DNA from: HK-STAS-PATE-2 sp046350895
GTDB lineage: Bacteria; Patescibacteriota; Patescibacteriia; 2-12-FULL-60-25
Direction of reading: 5' to 3'
Length of the DNA stretch: 64,000 nucleotides
NCBI GenBank assembly: GCA_046350895.1
Contig: JAXLZL010000001.1
Coordinates: forward strand, 1-64,000
In this document: positions 52,383 to 60,342 of the stretch, piece by piece
Position numbering within the stretch: the stretch's first letter is position 1
How the letters are laid out: each line of letters starts with the position of its first letter
The notes under the pieces: model-generated
Database searches by the model: none
Told to the model about the DNA's origin: nothing
What the model saw: only the letters and a program-made list of their open reading frames with translations
Position numbers and translations under genes: made by a program

Positions 52383-52882
52383 CAGGCACCTACTTGGTTA
52401 GAAGAGTTGATTCGAGTGACAGCGAAACGAAGATGAGACTTCGTATCCCAAAGCTTCACGTGGTACCAGTCTTTTGCGTTCGGCATCGGGCAATAGCACG
52501 AACTGTACTCGATGACGTTACGACGCAGCCGACCCTCCATGATCGTTGTCATGTATGGGTAACGGTTCTGGCGAATATGATTACCGAGCGCAGCAACATC
52601 GCGACCTTTGGCAAGGTAACGATAGCGCAAAAGCAACTCGGCGAGCTCAAAATGAAAAAGAGGCATCACGCCCAACTCTCGCATGGCATCGATGACATCT
52701 TTGGTTGTCATCGAGGTCCTGAGTCCGAACAATTTTGCGGTAATCTGATAGGGCTCGTCCCCAGAGTTTTTTACCCGCAAATGCTCGGGGCAAACGATCA
52801 TGTCCTTGTCCCAAATCGGGGTAACCGTGATCGGGTACTCACCCTCTTCAAAAAAGAGGCGTTCGTTTAGCGAAGTTGCCAC
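52382..52882 (-). CDS. Small accessory protein, LGS-core family (tandem paralogue)
   Basis: 166 residues from GTG 52882. AAAGGA lies 8 nt upstream; the alternative TTG at 52888 is too close to it. Core: MTTKDVIDAMRELGVMPLFH, FELAELLLRYRYL helix, RDVAALGNHIRQ (position of LGS reads LGN), and KSHLRFAVTRI near the C-terminus. It shares order and spacing with the following gene. A strong promoter lies about 35 nt upstream. Function unknown. Confidence 0.76.
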   Translation of the reverse strand: MATSLNERLFFEEGEYPITVTPIWDKDMIVCPEHLRVKNSGDEPYQITAKLFGLRTSMTTKDVIDAMRELGVMPLFHFELAELLLRYRYLAKGRDVAALGNHIRQNRYPYMTTIMEGRLRRNVIEYSSCYCPMPNAKDWYHVKLWDTKSHLRFAVTRINSSNQVGA

Positions 52883-52914
52883 GGGCAACGTCCTTTCTGT
52901 AAAGGTGCCAAGGA

Positions 52915-52943
52915 TTTATAGCAATATTTTAATGTATTGTCAA
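52915..52943 (-). promoter_or_regulatory. Strong sigma-70-type promoter for the paralogue pair
   Basis: Minus strand TTGACA (52943-52938), 17-nt spacer ending TTGC (extended -10), TATAAA (52920-52915). Confidence 0.85.
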
Positions 52944-52958
52944 TGTTGTTAGATAAAC

Positions 52959-52985
52959 AAAAAACTCCCCATAACGGGGAGTTTT
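52959..52985 (-). terminator. Terminator of the ribosomal protein operon
   Basis: Minus strand AAAACTCCCC-gttat-GGGGAGTTTTTTG, 8 nt after the rpsI stop. Almost identical stem at 44066-44091. Confidence 0.9.
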
Positions 52986-52993
52986 GCTTGCGA

Positions 52994-53503
52994 TTAACGC
53001 TTCGACCACTGTGGGCTCTTGCGAGCTTTCTTGAGACCGAACTTTTTACGTTCTTTGGCACGTGGGTCGCGTGACATGTAGCCAAGCTTCTTGAACACCG
53101 TGCGGTAGGTCGGATTCAACTCGCACATGGCGCGCGAGATGCCGAGGCGTACGGATTCAGCTTGCCCATTGATACCGCCGCCCTGTACTTGGGCGCTGAC
53201 ATCGACAGCGGTTTCTTGACCGGAGGCCTTGAGCGGGCCGCGAACGATTTCGCGTCCTTCGAAGGTGGTGAAGAATTCTTCCATCGGACGGCCATTGACC
53301 GTGACGAGGCCCTTACCGTTCTTGATAAGGTAAACCTTGGCGATCGAGGTCTTGCGACGGCCGATAGCGTAGAGATAAGAACCCGCTTTGAGAACCGGCT
53401 TTTCAACAACCGTTTTGGTTGCAGGTGCTGCCGCTTCTTTTTTCTTTGCTGCTGCACGAGGCTTTGCAGCCGTCGTCTTCTTTTTGGTTTCAGTAGTAGC
53501 CAT
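52994..53503 (-). CDS. rpsI: Small subunit ribosomal protein S9
   Basis: 169 residues. An N-terminal Lys/Ala/Thr-rich extension (about 1-40) is followed by the S9 core (YAIGRRKTSIAKVYLIKNG, then GGGINGQAESVRLGISRA) and the C-terminal SKR that reaches the P-site tRNA. The extension is longer than in E. coli. Last gene of the operon that begins with infA. Confidence 0.97.
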   Translation of the reverse strand: MATTETKKKTTAAKPRAAAKKKEAAAPATKTVVEKPVLKAGSYLYAIGRRKTSIAKVYLIKNGKGLVTVNGRPMEEFFTTFEGREIVRGPLKASGQETAVDVSAQVQGGGINGQAESVRLGISRAMCELNPTYRTVFKKLGYMSRDPRAKERKKFGLKKARKSPQWSKR

Positions 53504-53504
53504 A

Positions 53505-53885
53505 TTAGACGATGATGAGGCGCTTCAAGCGGTCGGTTTTAGTCTTGTTCTTCGGAAGCATGTACTTCACGGCGTGGACCAAAACTTGGCCTGGATCCTC
53601 TTTCATGATTTTGGACACTGGGCGCGACTTGACACCGACTGTGCGGTTTGAAGAGCGGTAGTGAACGGCCGTTTCAAGCTTTTTGCCCGTAAGAACGAGC
53701 TTGTCAGCATTGGTGATCTTGACGATCGCACCTGCATCGATGTGAGGGACGTACGTAGCCTTGTTTTTGCCGACGAGAATGTTGGCAACCTTGGTAGCCA
53801 AACGACCGACCACTTGGCCAGTGGCGTCGATTGTAACCGTCTCGCGGTTAATTTGCGGCATGCCGCTCGTATTCTTCCAAGCCAT
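53505..53885 (-). CDS. rplM: Large subunit ribosomal protein L13
   Basis: 126 residues, or 118 if the internal ATG (MPQINRETVTIDATG) at 53861 is used. The core TIDATGQVVGRLATKVANIL and 'RSSNRTVGVKSRPV' identify L13, and it pairs with S9 as usual. The shorter form aligns better with the usual L13 start; neither start has a Shine-Dalgarno sequence. Confidence 0.96.
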   Translation of the reverse strand: MAWKNTSGMPQINRETVTIDATGQVVGRLATKVANILVGKNKATYVPHIDAGAIVKITNADKLVLTGKKLETAVHYRSSNRTVGVKSRPVSKIMKEDPGQVLVHAVKYMLPKNKTKTDRLKRLIIV

Positions 53886-53890
53886 AGTAC

Positions 53891-54244
53891 TTATTTCACA
53901 AGCTGGATCTGGGCGATCTCAGCGCCGTCACCCTTGCGGGTGCCGAGTTTGATGATACGGGTGTAACCGCCTGGGCGCGTTTGATAGCGCGGGCCGAGCT
54001 CTTCGAGCACCTTGTTCACGGCCGTTTCGGTCATGAGAGTGCGCGCCAGCTGGCGGCGGTTGTGCAAGCTCTTCTCCTTGCCGCGGGTAATCAGGCGTTC
54101 AACCAATGGGCGAACGGCTTTTGCTTTAGCGAGGGTCGTGTTCACGTGTTCGTATAAAACGATGGACGTGGCCAAACCGCGAAGAAGGGCTTTGCGAGGA
54201 CCGGCTTTACGGTCAAGAGTTTTTCCTACTCGTCTGTGTCGCAT
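53891..54244 (-). CDS. rplQ: Large subunit ribosomal protein L17
   Basis: 117 residues with the family signature MRHRRVGKTLDRKAGPRKAL and the C-terminal GPRYQTRPGGYTRIIKLGTR. It follows rpoA as in most bacteria. AAGGA immediately precedes the ATG, a weak Shine-Dalgarno sequence. Confidence 0.97.
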   Translation of the reverse strand: MRHRRVGKTLDRKAGPRKALLRGLATSIVLYEHVNTTLAKAKAVRPLVERLITRGKEKSLHNRRQLARTLMTETAVNKVLEELGPRYQTRPGGYTRIIKLGTRKGDGAEIAQIQLVK

Positions 54245-54265
54245 ATCCTTAAGTTAAGTTTAGAA

Positions 54266-54973
54266 TTAAGCCGTTTCTTCGGCGTAGGCCAGGTCTTTAA
54301 GAACCTGGAAGTTGTCCTGCAGAATAGTGACTGCCTGGTTGACCGCGTCGAGCGGGTCAAGCGTGCCGTCCGTTTCTACGCGGAGCGTGAGTTTGTCGAA
54401 GTCGATTTTGTCACCGACGCGCGCTGCCTCGACTTTGTACGAAACATTGAGCACCGGGCTGAAGAGGGCGTCGATGGCGATGGTGCCAAGTTCAGCCTTC
54501 TCTTTTGAGCGTTCTTCGGTGGAGCGGTAACCGCGGCCAGGAGTGATGGTGACCTCCATCTCGAGCGTGGCGGACGAATCCGTCAACGTTGCGATTGGGA
54601 GTTCAGGGTTCACGATTTCGACCTGCGCATCTTTTGCGAAGTCGCCTGCCGTGACGATCTTTTCGCCTTTGACCGAAAGCATGAGCTTGACCGGTTCTTG
54701 CGAGAAGAGCTTTACGCGTACCGCTTTGAGGTTGAGAATGATCTCGAGCACATCCTCCTTCACGTTCTTGATCACCGAAAATTCGTGATCAGCATTCTTG
54801 ATCTTTACCGACGTAATAGCTGCGCCAGAAAGGGAGGAAAGGAGCACACGGCGAAGGGCGTTGCCGATCGTCGTCCCGTAACCTTGCGTGCAAGGCTCAA
54901 CCGTGAGTACGCCTTCGTTGGCGCGCTCACCGCGATTGAACTTGATCTTATTAGGAAGAAGGATGGAGTCCAT
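54266..54973 (-). CDS. rpoA: RNA polymerase alpha subunit without the C-terminal domain
   Basis: 235 residues. The N-terminal dimerisation and assembly domain is intact (EPCTQGYGTTIGNALRRVLL, then the conserved TPGRGYRSTEERSKE). The protein stops after DNFQVLKDLAYAEETA, where the linker would begin, so the roughly 80-residue CTD that contacts UP elements and activators is missing. A stop codon and a normal rplQ gene follow immediately; no CTD fragment is seen downstream. Confidence 0.95.
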   Translation of the reverse strand: MDSILLPNKIKFNRGERANEGVLTVEPCTQGYGTTIGNALRRVLLSSLSGAAITSVKIKNADHEFSVIKNVKEDVLEIILNLKAVRVKLFSQEPVKLMLSVKGEKIVTAGDFAKDAQVEIVNPELPIATLTDSSATLEMEVTITPGRGYRSTEERSKEKAELGTIAIDALFSPVLNVSYKVEAARVGDKIDFDKLTLRVETDGTLDPLDAVNQAVTILQDNFQVLKDLAYAEETA

Positions 54974-54991
54974 AGTGAAGGGGCAAGGGGT

Positions 54992-55606
54992 TTAGCGGGA
55001 GTAGAATTCGACCACCATTTTGATGTCGAACGGTTGCTGAAGCTCCTTATCCGTAGGTACGCCCGTGACTTTCACCGAGAGAGTCTTCGGGTCGACAGCA
55101 ATCCAGGACAGTTTATCAGATTTTGAAAGTTTTTCCTCCGCATCCTTCCACAGGGCGCTGGTGCGCTTGTTCTCACGGATCGTGATGACGTCGCCAGCAC
55201 GTACGCGGTAAGATGGAACGTTATGCTTTTTACCGTTCAAAAGGAATTGGGCATGTGAAACCGCCTGACGTGCTGCTGGGCGGGTTTTTACCAAACCTGC
55301 ACGGTAGACCACGTTATCAAGACGGGATTCAAGCGCCTGGATGAACTGCACGCCGGTGTCACCGGTCTTCTTGGCCATTTCGGCAAAGAGGTTCGAGAAC
55401 TGGCGTTCGTTCAAGCCATACATGCGCTTGGCTTTTTGTTTTTCGCGCAACTGCTTGCCGTAATCGGTCATGCGGGTGCGACTGTCGGGGCCATGTACGC
55501 CCGGTGCAAACGGACGTCTGGTCAAGGCGCGCTGGTGCTTGGCAGCATCCGAAAGCGCAATCCCCTCACGACGGGATTTTTTGGCGGTAAGTTGATTCTT
55601 TTTCAT
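54992..55606 (-). CDS. rpsD: Small subunit ribosomal protein S4
   Basis: 204 residues. The S4 domain region (LESRLDNVVYRAGLVKTRPA and ARQAVSHAQFLLNGK) and the N-terminal basic region are clear. An N-terminal zinc motif is not present. It starts at ATG 55606 and is followed by rpoA. Confidence 0.96.
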   Translation of the reverse strand: MKKNQLTAKKSRREGIALSDAAKHQRALTRRPFAPGVHGPDSRTRMTDYGKQLREKQKAKRMYGLNERQFSNLFAEMAKKTGDTGVQFIQALESRLDNVVYRAGLVKTRPAARQAVSHAQFLLNGKKHNVPSYRVRAGDVITIRENKRTSALWKDAEEKLSKSDKLSWIAVDPKTLSVKVTGVPTDKELQQPFDIKMVVEFYSR

Positions 55607-55635
55607 AGGACCATTCAGCCTTTAAGAATTGTGGA

Positions 55636-56082
55636 TTAGACGCGGCGCGCACCAGGTTGGCGGCAACCGTTATGTGGGATCGGGGTGACATCCTTGATCG
55701 CAAGGATGTTCAAGCCATTGGCGTTCAACGCGCGGAGGGCGCCTTCGCGACCCTGACCGACACCGCTGATAAAGACGCTTACGTCTTTAAGACCGTAGTC
55801 AGCTGCTTTTTCGATGGCATCTTTGACGATCATCGAGGCGGCAAACGGGGTGGCCTTCTTTGGGCCCTTAAAACCCTGTACGCCAGCGCTTGACCATGAA
55901 AGCGTATTACCGTTCATGTCCGCGAGGGTGACAATGGTGTTATTGAAGGTTGCCTGGATAAACGCTTTACCCTGGACGACCTGGCCACGAGCCTTTTTGG
56001 TTTTGGCTTTCGCTTTTGCCTTGGCAGTAGCGACCTTGCCTTTGGCTGCAGTTTTTACCGCAGTCTTTTGTGCTTCACTCAT
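55636..56082 (-). CDS. rpsK: Small subunit ribosomal protein S11
   Basis: 148 residues. Core GKAFIQATFNNTIVTLADMN, GGREGALRALNANGL-like segment and the C-terminal TPIPHNGCRQPGARRV are typical. It has a longer N-terminal Lys/Ala tail (about 30 residues). Confidence 0.97.
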   Translation of the reverse strand: MSEAQKTAVKTAAKGKVATAKAKAKAKTKKARGQVVQGKAFIQATFNNTIVTLADMNGNTLSWSSAGVQGFKGPKKATPFAASMIVKDAIEKAADYGLKDVSVFISGVGQGREGALRALNANGLNILAIKDVTPIPHNGCRQPGARRV

Positions 56083-56104
56083 AGGTTAGTAGTTCAGTTC
56101 AGGA

Positions 56105-56491
56105 TTACGTCTTTTCAAGCTTGCGTTTACCGGAGCCCATCGTCTTGCGAACGTTGCCGCGACGGGTGCGCGAGTTGGTCTTGGTGCGCTGGCCACGGGC
56201 TGGGAGGCCCTTGTTGTGGCGGATGCCGCGGTAAGCGCCGATTTCTTTCAAACGCTTGATGTTGCTGAGAACCTCGCGGCGAAGTTCGCCTTCAACGCGG
56301 TATTCTTTTTCTACGACGTCGCGAAGCTTGTTCGCGTCGGTGGCAGAAAGGTCTTTTACGCGGACGGCCGCATCGACGCCGGTCTGCGCGATAATGCGCT
56401 TCGCGGTGGTCGTGCCAATGCCGTGAATGTAAGTAAGCGCGATATCAACGCGCTTGTTGGATGGGAGGTTTACGCCTGCAATACGAGCCAT
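56105..56491 (-). CDS. rpsM: Small subunit ribosomal protein S13
   Basis: 128 residues. Signature ARIAGVNLPSNKRVDIALTY, the helix-turn-helix 'GIGTTTAKRIIAQTGVD', and the basic C-terminus RGQRTKTNSRTRRG are typical. Confidence 0.97.
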   Translation of the reverse strand: MARIAGVNLPSNKRVDIALTYIHGIGTTTAKRIIAQTGVDAAVRVKDLSATDANKLRDVVEKEYRVEGELRREVLSNIKRLKEIGAYRGIRHNKGLPARGQRTKTNSRTRRGNVRKTMGSGKRKLEKT

Positions 56492-56506
56492 AGGAGTAGA
56501 TAAAAA

Positions 56507-56623
56507 TTAGCCTTGACGCTGCTTGTGCTTCGGATTCTTTTTGCAAATCACGACCACTCGACCTTTACGGCGAGTAACCTGGCAATCGCGGCACATAGAT
56601 TTGACCGAGGATCGGACTTTCAT
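56507..56623 (-). CDS. rpmJ: Large subunit ribosomal protein L36
   Basis: 38 residues, read by hand because it is very short: start MKVRSSVKSMCRDC, then CKKNPKHKQRQG. Zinc ligands Cys 11, Cys 14, Cys 27 and His 33 are all present, so it is the zinc-binding type. Position between infA and rpsM is the standard one. Confidence 0.96.
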   Translation of the reverse strand: MKVRSSVKSMCRDCQVTRRKGRVVVICKKNPKHKQRQG

Positions 56624-56662
56624 AATGACGAAGTTTTGGCTAAGATAAAATGTTTCAGTGGG

Positions 56663-56893
56663 CTACAATCTAAAGGTAATTCGACCTTTTGTCAAATCAT
56701 AGGGAGTTATCTCGACCTGGACCTCGTCCCCCGGGGTCAAACGGATGCGGTTCATGCGCATTTTTCCTGCAAGATAACACAAAATTGACTGGCCATTGTC
56801 CAGTTTTACCTTGAAGGTTGCGGATGGGAGGTTCTCTTCAATCGTCCCCTTTACGACCAGAAATTCTTTGTTAGGAGAGGACGGTTTGGCCAT
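56663..56893 (-). CDS. infA: Translation initiation factor IF-1
   Basis: 76 residues with the OB fold (VVKGTIEENLPSATFKVKLD and ILCYLAGKMRMNRIRL, then GDEVQVEITPYDLTKGRI). First gene of the ribosomal protein operon, 39 nt before rpmJ. No Shine-Dalgarno sequence precedes the ATG. Confidence 0.98.
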   Translation of the reverse strand: MAKPSSPNKEFLVVKGTIEENLPSATFKVKLDNGQSILCYLAGKMRMNRIRLTPGDEVQVEITPYDLTKGRITFRL

Positions 56894-56939
56894 AGGTGTG
56901 GATAGGTGTCATTAGAGAGAAAATAATAAAGATGAAAGG

Positions 56940-56968
56940 ATGGTAGCTTAGCGAAAATACCCCGTCAA
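56940..56968 (-). promoter_or_regulatory. Promoter of the infA-rpsI operon
   Basis: Minus strand TTGACG (56968-56963), 17-nt spacer, TACCAT (56945-56940). Leader of about 40 nt before the infA ATG. Confidence 0.7.
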
Positions 56969-56991
56969 CTAATGGTTGGAGCCTCAGCAAA

Positions 56992-57031
56992 CAAAAAACC
57001 CGTCTCTTGCGTCGTAAAACGCATGAAACGG
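56992..57031 (-). terminator. Terminator of the accessory gene at 57034
   Basis: Minus strand AACCCGTTTCATGCGT-tttacg-ACGCAAGAGACGGGTTTTTTG, a 15-bp stem with T-run, just after the restored stop at 57034. Confidence 0.85.
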
Positions 57032-57033
57032 GT

Positions 57034-57661
57034 TCAGTTGGAGTTGATCCGCTTGAGGTGGGCTGCCGCATGGTTGACGGCATAGGCTAGCTCACCAGTA
57101 AAGCAGACGGTTTCGGCCATGGGCGCATCGCGCGGACAGGCCGTCCTCTTCTTGTTGACGAAGTTCGTTGGCATGGCGTCTGGGGTCGACTCCGGCTGCA
57201 GACATCACCTCGGCGGCTGCCGTGGCGCTCAGAACCAAGGCCAGCCAATGGCCGCCATTGGGAGAAACTCCCCCAACGGCAACGCCACGGCTTTTGGCCG
57301 AGCCATACGGCTGCAACTCGACGAGCTTGCATTCGCGTTCAGGCTTCACGGGGAGAAAAGAAGGGTGCAGGGCATATTGGCGATACTCCCTGTATCGCTT
57401 CAACAAGTACTGCGTCTCATTGGCATCAAGCTCAAGAGTCTTGCCTTTGCCCGACACGATGAAGCTTGTCCGATGTAAAAAGACCTGATCTTGAACCTGC
57501 TTAATGTGATGGGCGTCAGATTTGTCCGTCTCAAGCCTTGAGAGCTCGAGAAGCAATTCAGCCCTCTCAACAACATAGCGTCCAAAGAGCGATTCGTTTT
57601 CATTGCCGCAAACGATGAGGGCGCTATCACTGAAGAGAAAGATATTTCTGATATTGCCCAT
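57034..57661 (-). pseudogene. Small hypothetical protein, frameshifted near its end
   Basis: ATG 57661 (MGNIRNIFLFSDS) directly follows the phosphatase stop (TGATATG). The first frame runs to about GVDP (57186) and then goes into non-native sequence ending at 57092. The natural end, DAMPTNFVNKKRTACPRDAP then GELAYAVNHAAAHLKRIN, is in another frame and stops at 57034, just before the terminator. Removing one C of the CCCC run (plus GGGG 57182-57185) restores a 208-residue protein. Soluble, unknown, with a coiled-coil-like segment. It forms an operon with the histidine phosphatase gene. Confidence 0.7.
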
Positions 57662-57662
57662 A

Positions 57663-58316
57663 TCACCACCCCATATGAGGTCTGGCATTGATTCTGGCAA
57701 CCCGCCAACCGTCCCTCTCATGGTACTCGAAGGTCGTCACCGACGTATTATCGAGACGATACCTCCAGCCCAAATCCGGCCGGCAACCCGAGAACCACAT
57801 GTGCAGGGCCTGGATGGCCCGACCATGCGAGACGATGAGAGCCTCGCTCCCCCTGTTCACTGAGAGTAGTTTTACGAGGTCGCAGAATGTTTCGCTCATG
57901 CGCAGACTGACATCAGCCATAGACTCGCCATTCGGTGGCCTAAAGGTGTGGTCATCGCGAAACTGACGGAAGGCCTCCGGGTCGGAAAGCACCTCATCGT
58001 AAGCCTTGCCGGTCCAGTCACCACGATGGATCTCGTTCAGCCGAGGATCAACGATCGAATCAGCATGTCTGACATGCATCGCAATAGCGAGAATCTCTAG
58101 TGTCTCTTTTGCGCGAACGAGCTCAGACGATGCCCAAATGGCGGGTTTGACACCCAAGCGCACCAAAGCACTGCCCAGATGGGCGGCTTGCTCGCGCCCA
58201 GAGTCTACCAAGGGCGGATCATGCTCTCCAAAATACCCGTGCCGCATATTCGACTCGGATGCCGCATGGCGGACAAAATGGATCGTTATCGGCTTGCTGG
58301 GAACTGGCAGAATCAT
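57663..58316 (-). CDS. Histidine phosphatase family protein (phosphoglycerate mutase-like)
   Basis: 217 residues from ATG 58316 (AAAGG 7 nt upstream). RHG signature FVRHAASESN with the nucleophile His 17, a second arginine/aspartate region (ASSELVRAKETLEILA), and the catalytic His in IVSHGRAIQ. Members dephosphorylate small molecules or act as phosphoglycerate mutases. It begins a two-gene unit with the gene at 57034, downstream of a terminator. A candidate promoter TTGACC-N17-TGAGAT lies about 50 nt upstream. Confidence 0.88.
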   Translation of the reverse strand: MILPVPSKPITIHFVRHAASESNMRHGYFGEHDPPLVDSGREQAAHLGSALVRLGVKPAIWASSELVRAKETLEILAIAMHVRHADSIVDPRLNEIHRGDWTGKAYDEVLSDPEAFRQFRDDHTFRPPNGESMADVSLRMSETFCDLVKLLSVNRGSEALIVSHGRAIQALHMWFSGCRPDLGWRYRLDNTSVTTFEYHERDGWRVARINARPHMGW

Positions 58317-58363
58317 GGAACGCCTTTCGTAAAAGGTCCGAGTCCTGTTTATCTCACCCGATA

Positions 58364-58391
58364 AGAAAAAGAAGGTCAAATGACCTTCTTT
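58364..58391. terminator. Bidirectional-looking terminator between alaS and the phosphatase
   Basis: AAAAAGAAGGTCA-aa-TGACCTTCTTTTT, 13-bp stem with T-runs on both sides, between alaS and the histidine phosphatase gene. Confidence 0.85.
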
Positions 58392-58394
58392 TTG

Positions 58395-60245
58395 CTATGC
58401 CTTTGGACCGGTAACGACGGCCTTGATGCGGCGCACACCTGCCGAAACAGCTTCTTCTTTTTGGATCTTGAAGGATCCGAGTTCACCCGTATGGGTGACA
58501 TGCGGGCCTCCGCAAATTTCTTTTGAATAATCCCCTACCGTATAGACTTTGATTTTGCCGCCAAGTTGGGCGTACTTGTCTTCAAAGTAGCCGAGCGCGC
58601 CCATGGCTTTGGCCTCCTCCATCGAATAGGTGTCGAAGGTGACCGGCAAGTCACGAGTGATGGCGTCATTCACCATCGCCTCAACTTTCTGCAATTCTTC
58701 TGGTGTCATCTTTTGTGGATGCGAGAAGTCAAAACGCAAACGTTCGGCGGTGATATTTGAACCCTTTTGCTCGACATGGTCACCGAGCACGACCTTGAGC
58801 GCTTTGTGCAACAAGTGTGTTGCTGTATGAAGACGTGTTGTTTCTGCACTGTTATCAGCGAGGCCGCCTTTAAAGGCACCGGCAGACGCTGTGCGCGAAA
58901 GATCTTGATGTTTTTTGAATTCAGCCGCAAAGGCGCCGGTATCAACTTTTTTATTGTTCTCGCGAAGCAACTCTTCAGTAAGCTCGATCGGGAAGCCGAA
59001 TGACTGGTAAAGCAAGAAGGCTTGCTCGCCCGAGACTTCGCCCTTTGCCATCATCTTCTCGAGTTCTTTCATGCCGTTCTCGATGGTGCGACCAAATTTT
59101 TCTTCTTCTTTATTCATCTCACTGATCACACGTTCGCGATTGGCGACGAGCTCAGTATAATGATCACCAAACAACTTAATGATTTCTTCAGCGATCTTGG
59201 CCGTGAAGGCGACATTAATACCGATGCGCTTACCTTCACGAATCGCGCGACGCAAAAGACGGCGCGCGATATAGCCTTGACCAACATTTGATGGCGCAAC
59301 GCCATGCTGGTCACCGATGATAAAGGTCGCAGCACGAATATGGTCAGCAATGATACGGAAGGAGCGCTCAGCGTCTTGATACGTCTTGCCAGACAATTCA
59401 TGAAGTACGGCAAAGATGCTCTGAAAGACCTCGATATCGAAGACCGTTGGTACGCCCTGCTTTACCGCGGTGATACGTTCAAGGCCCATGCCGGTATCAA
59501 CGTTCTTTTGTGCGAGCGGTTCAAAGGTGCCTTCAGCCGTTTTATTGTACTGCATGAAAACGTTGTTCCAGATCTCGACAAAGCGTCCGCAATCGCAGTT
59601 TGGGTTACAGACCGTATCGAATCCATCAACATGCGGCATGCCCGTGTCGTAGAAGATTTCGGTATCAGGACCACAAGGGCCGGTTAAACCTGCTGGGCCC
59701 CACCAGTTTTTCTTTTTTGGATACGCGTAGATACGTGCGCCATTCTCAGCCTTGGTTGGTTCATCTTTTTGTGAGATACCGATCTCAGCCGTGATGCCAG
59801 CCGTCTTGAACGCGTTTTGCCAAATACCAATCGACTCTTCATCACGAGGAGCATCCGCGTCGCCCTCGAAGACGGTGACGTAAATGCGTTTTGGGTCCAA
59901 ACCCAGCCACTTGTCTGAGGTCAAAAACTCGAATGAGTATTCGATGGATTCTTTTTTGAAATAATCACCCAACGACCAATTGCCCAACATCTCAAACATG
60001 GTGAGATGGCGGTTGTCGCCGACTTCTTCGATGTCGTCGGTACGCAAGCATTTTTGCGAGTCCGCCAAACGCTTGCCGGCCGGGTGTGCGGCACCAAGCA
60101 AATACGGCACGAGCGGCTGCATGCCGGCCGTCGTGAACAAGACCGTCGGGTCATTCTCAGGCACGATGGATGCCGAAGGGATGATGGCGTGGTCTTTTTG
60201 CTTGAAAAACACGAGGTATTTTTGCCGGATTTCAGACAAGGTCAT
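58395..60245 (-). CDS. alaS: Alanyl-tRNA synthetase lacking the C-Ala domain
   Basis: 616 residues from ATG 60245 (MTLSEIRQKYLVFF). Class II catalytic core with LFTTAGMQPLVPYL and the tRNA-recognition helices; editing domain with HTATHLLHKAL and ICGGPHVTHTGELG (zinc ligands His, His, Cys, His). It ends near the editing domain, where typical bacterial AlaRS (about 870 residues) carry the C-terminal C-Ala domain that helps bind tRNA. Short AlaRS lacking C-Ala occur in CPR bacteria. No Shine-Dalgarno sequence. Confidence 0.96.
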   Translation of the reverse strand: MTLSEIRQKYLVFFKQKDHAIIPSASIVPENDPTVLFTTAGMQPLVPYLLGAAHPAGKRLADSQKCLRTDDIEEVGDNRHLTMFEMLGNWSLGDYFKKESIEYSFEFLTSDKWLGLDPKRIYVTVFEGDADAPRDEESIGIWQNAFKTAGITAEIGISQKDEPTKAENGARIYAYPKKKNWWGPAGLTGPCGPDTEIFYDTGMPHVDGFDTVCNPNCDCGRFVEIWNNVFMQYNKTAEGTFEPLAQKNVDTGMGLERITAVKQGVPTVFDIEVFQSIFAVLHELSGKTYQDAERSFRIIADHIRAATFIIGDQHGVAPSNVGQGYIARRLLRRAIREGKRIGINVAFTAKIAEEIIKLFGDHYTELVANRERVISEMNKEEEKFGRTIENGMKELEKMMAKGEVSGEQAFLLYQSFGFPIELTEELLRENNKKVDTGAFAAEFKKHQDLSRTASAGAFKGGLADNSAETTRLHTATHLLHKALKVVLGDHVEQKGSNITAERLRFDFSHPQKMTPEELQKVEAMVNDAITRDLPVTFDTYSMEEAKAMGALGYFEDKYAQLGGKIKVYTVGDYSKEICGGPHVTHTGELGSFKIQKEEAVSAGVRRIKAVVTGPKA

Positions 60246-60308
60246 AGCGGTTGAGAAAGGGCCGACTCTACCGAAAAGGAGCGTTTTGAGCAAGAAAACG
60301 ACCAACAG

Positions 60309-60337
60309 AAAACCCCGTACCGTACGGTACAGGGTTT
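60309..60337 (-). terminator. Terminator of the accessory gene at 60343
   Basis: Minus strand AAACCCTGTACC-gta-CGGTACGGGGTTTTC, long stem with T-run, just after the stop at 60343. Confidence 0.85.
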
Positions 60338-60342
60338 ATCAG

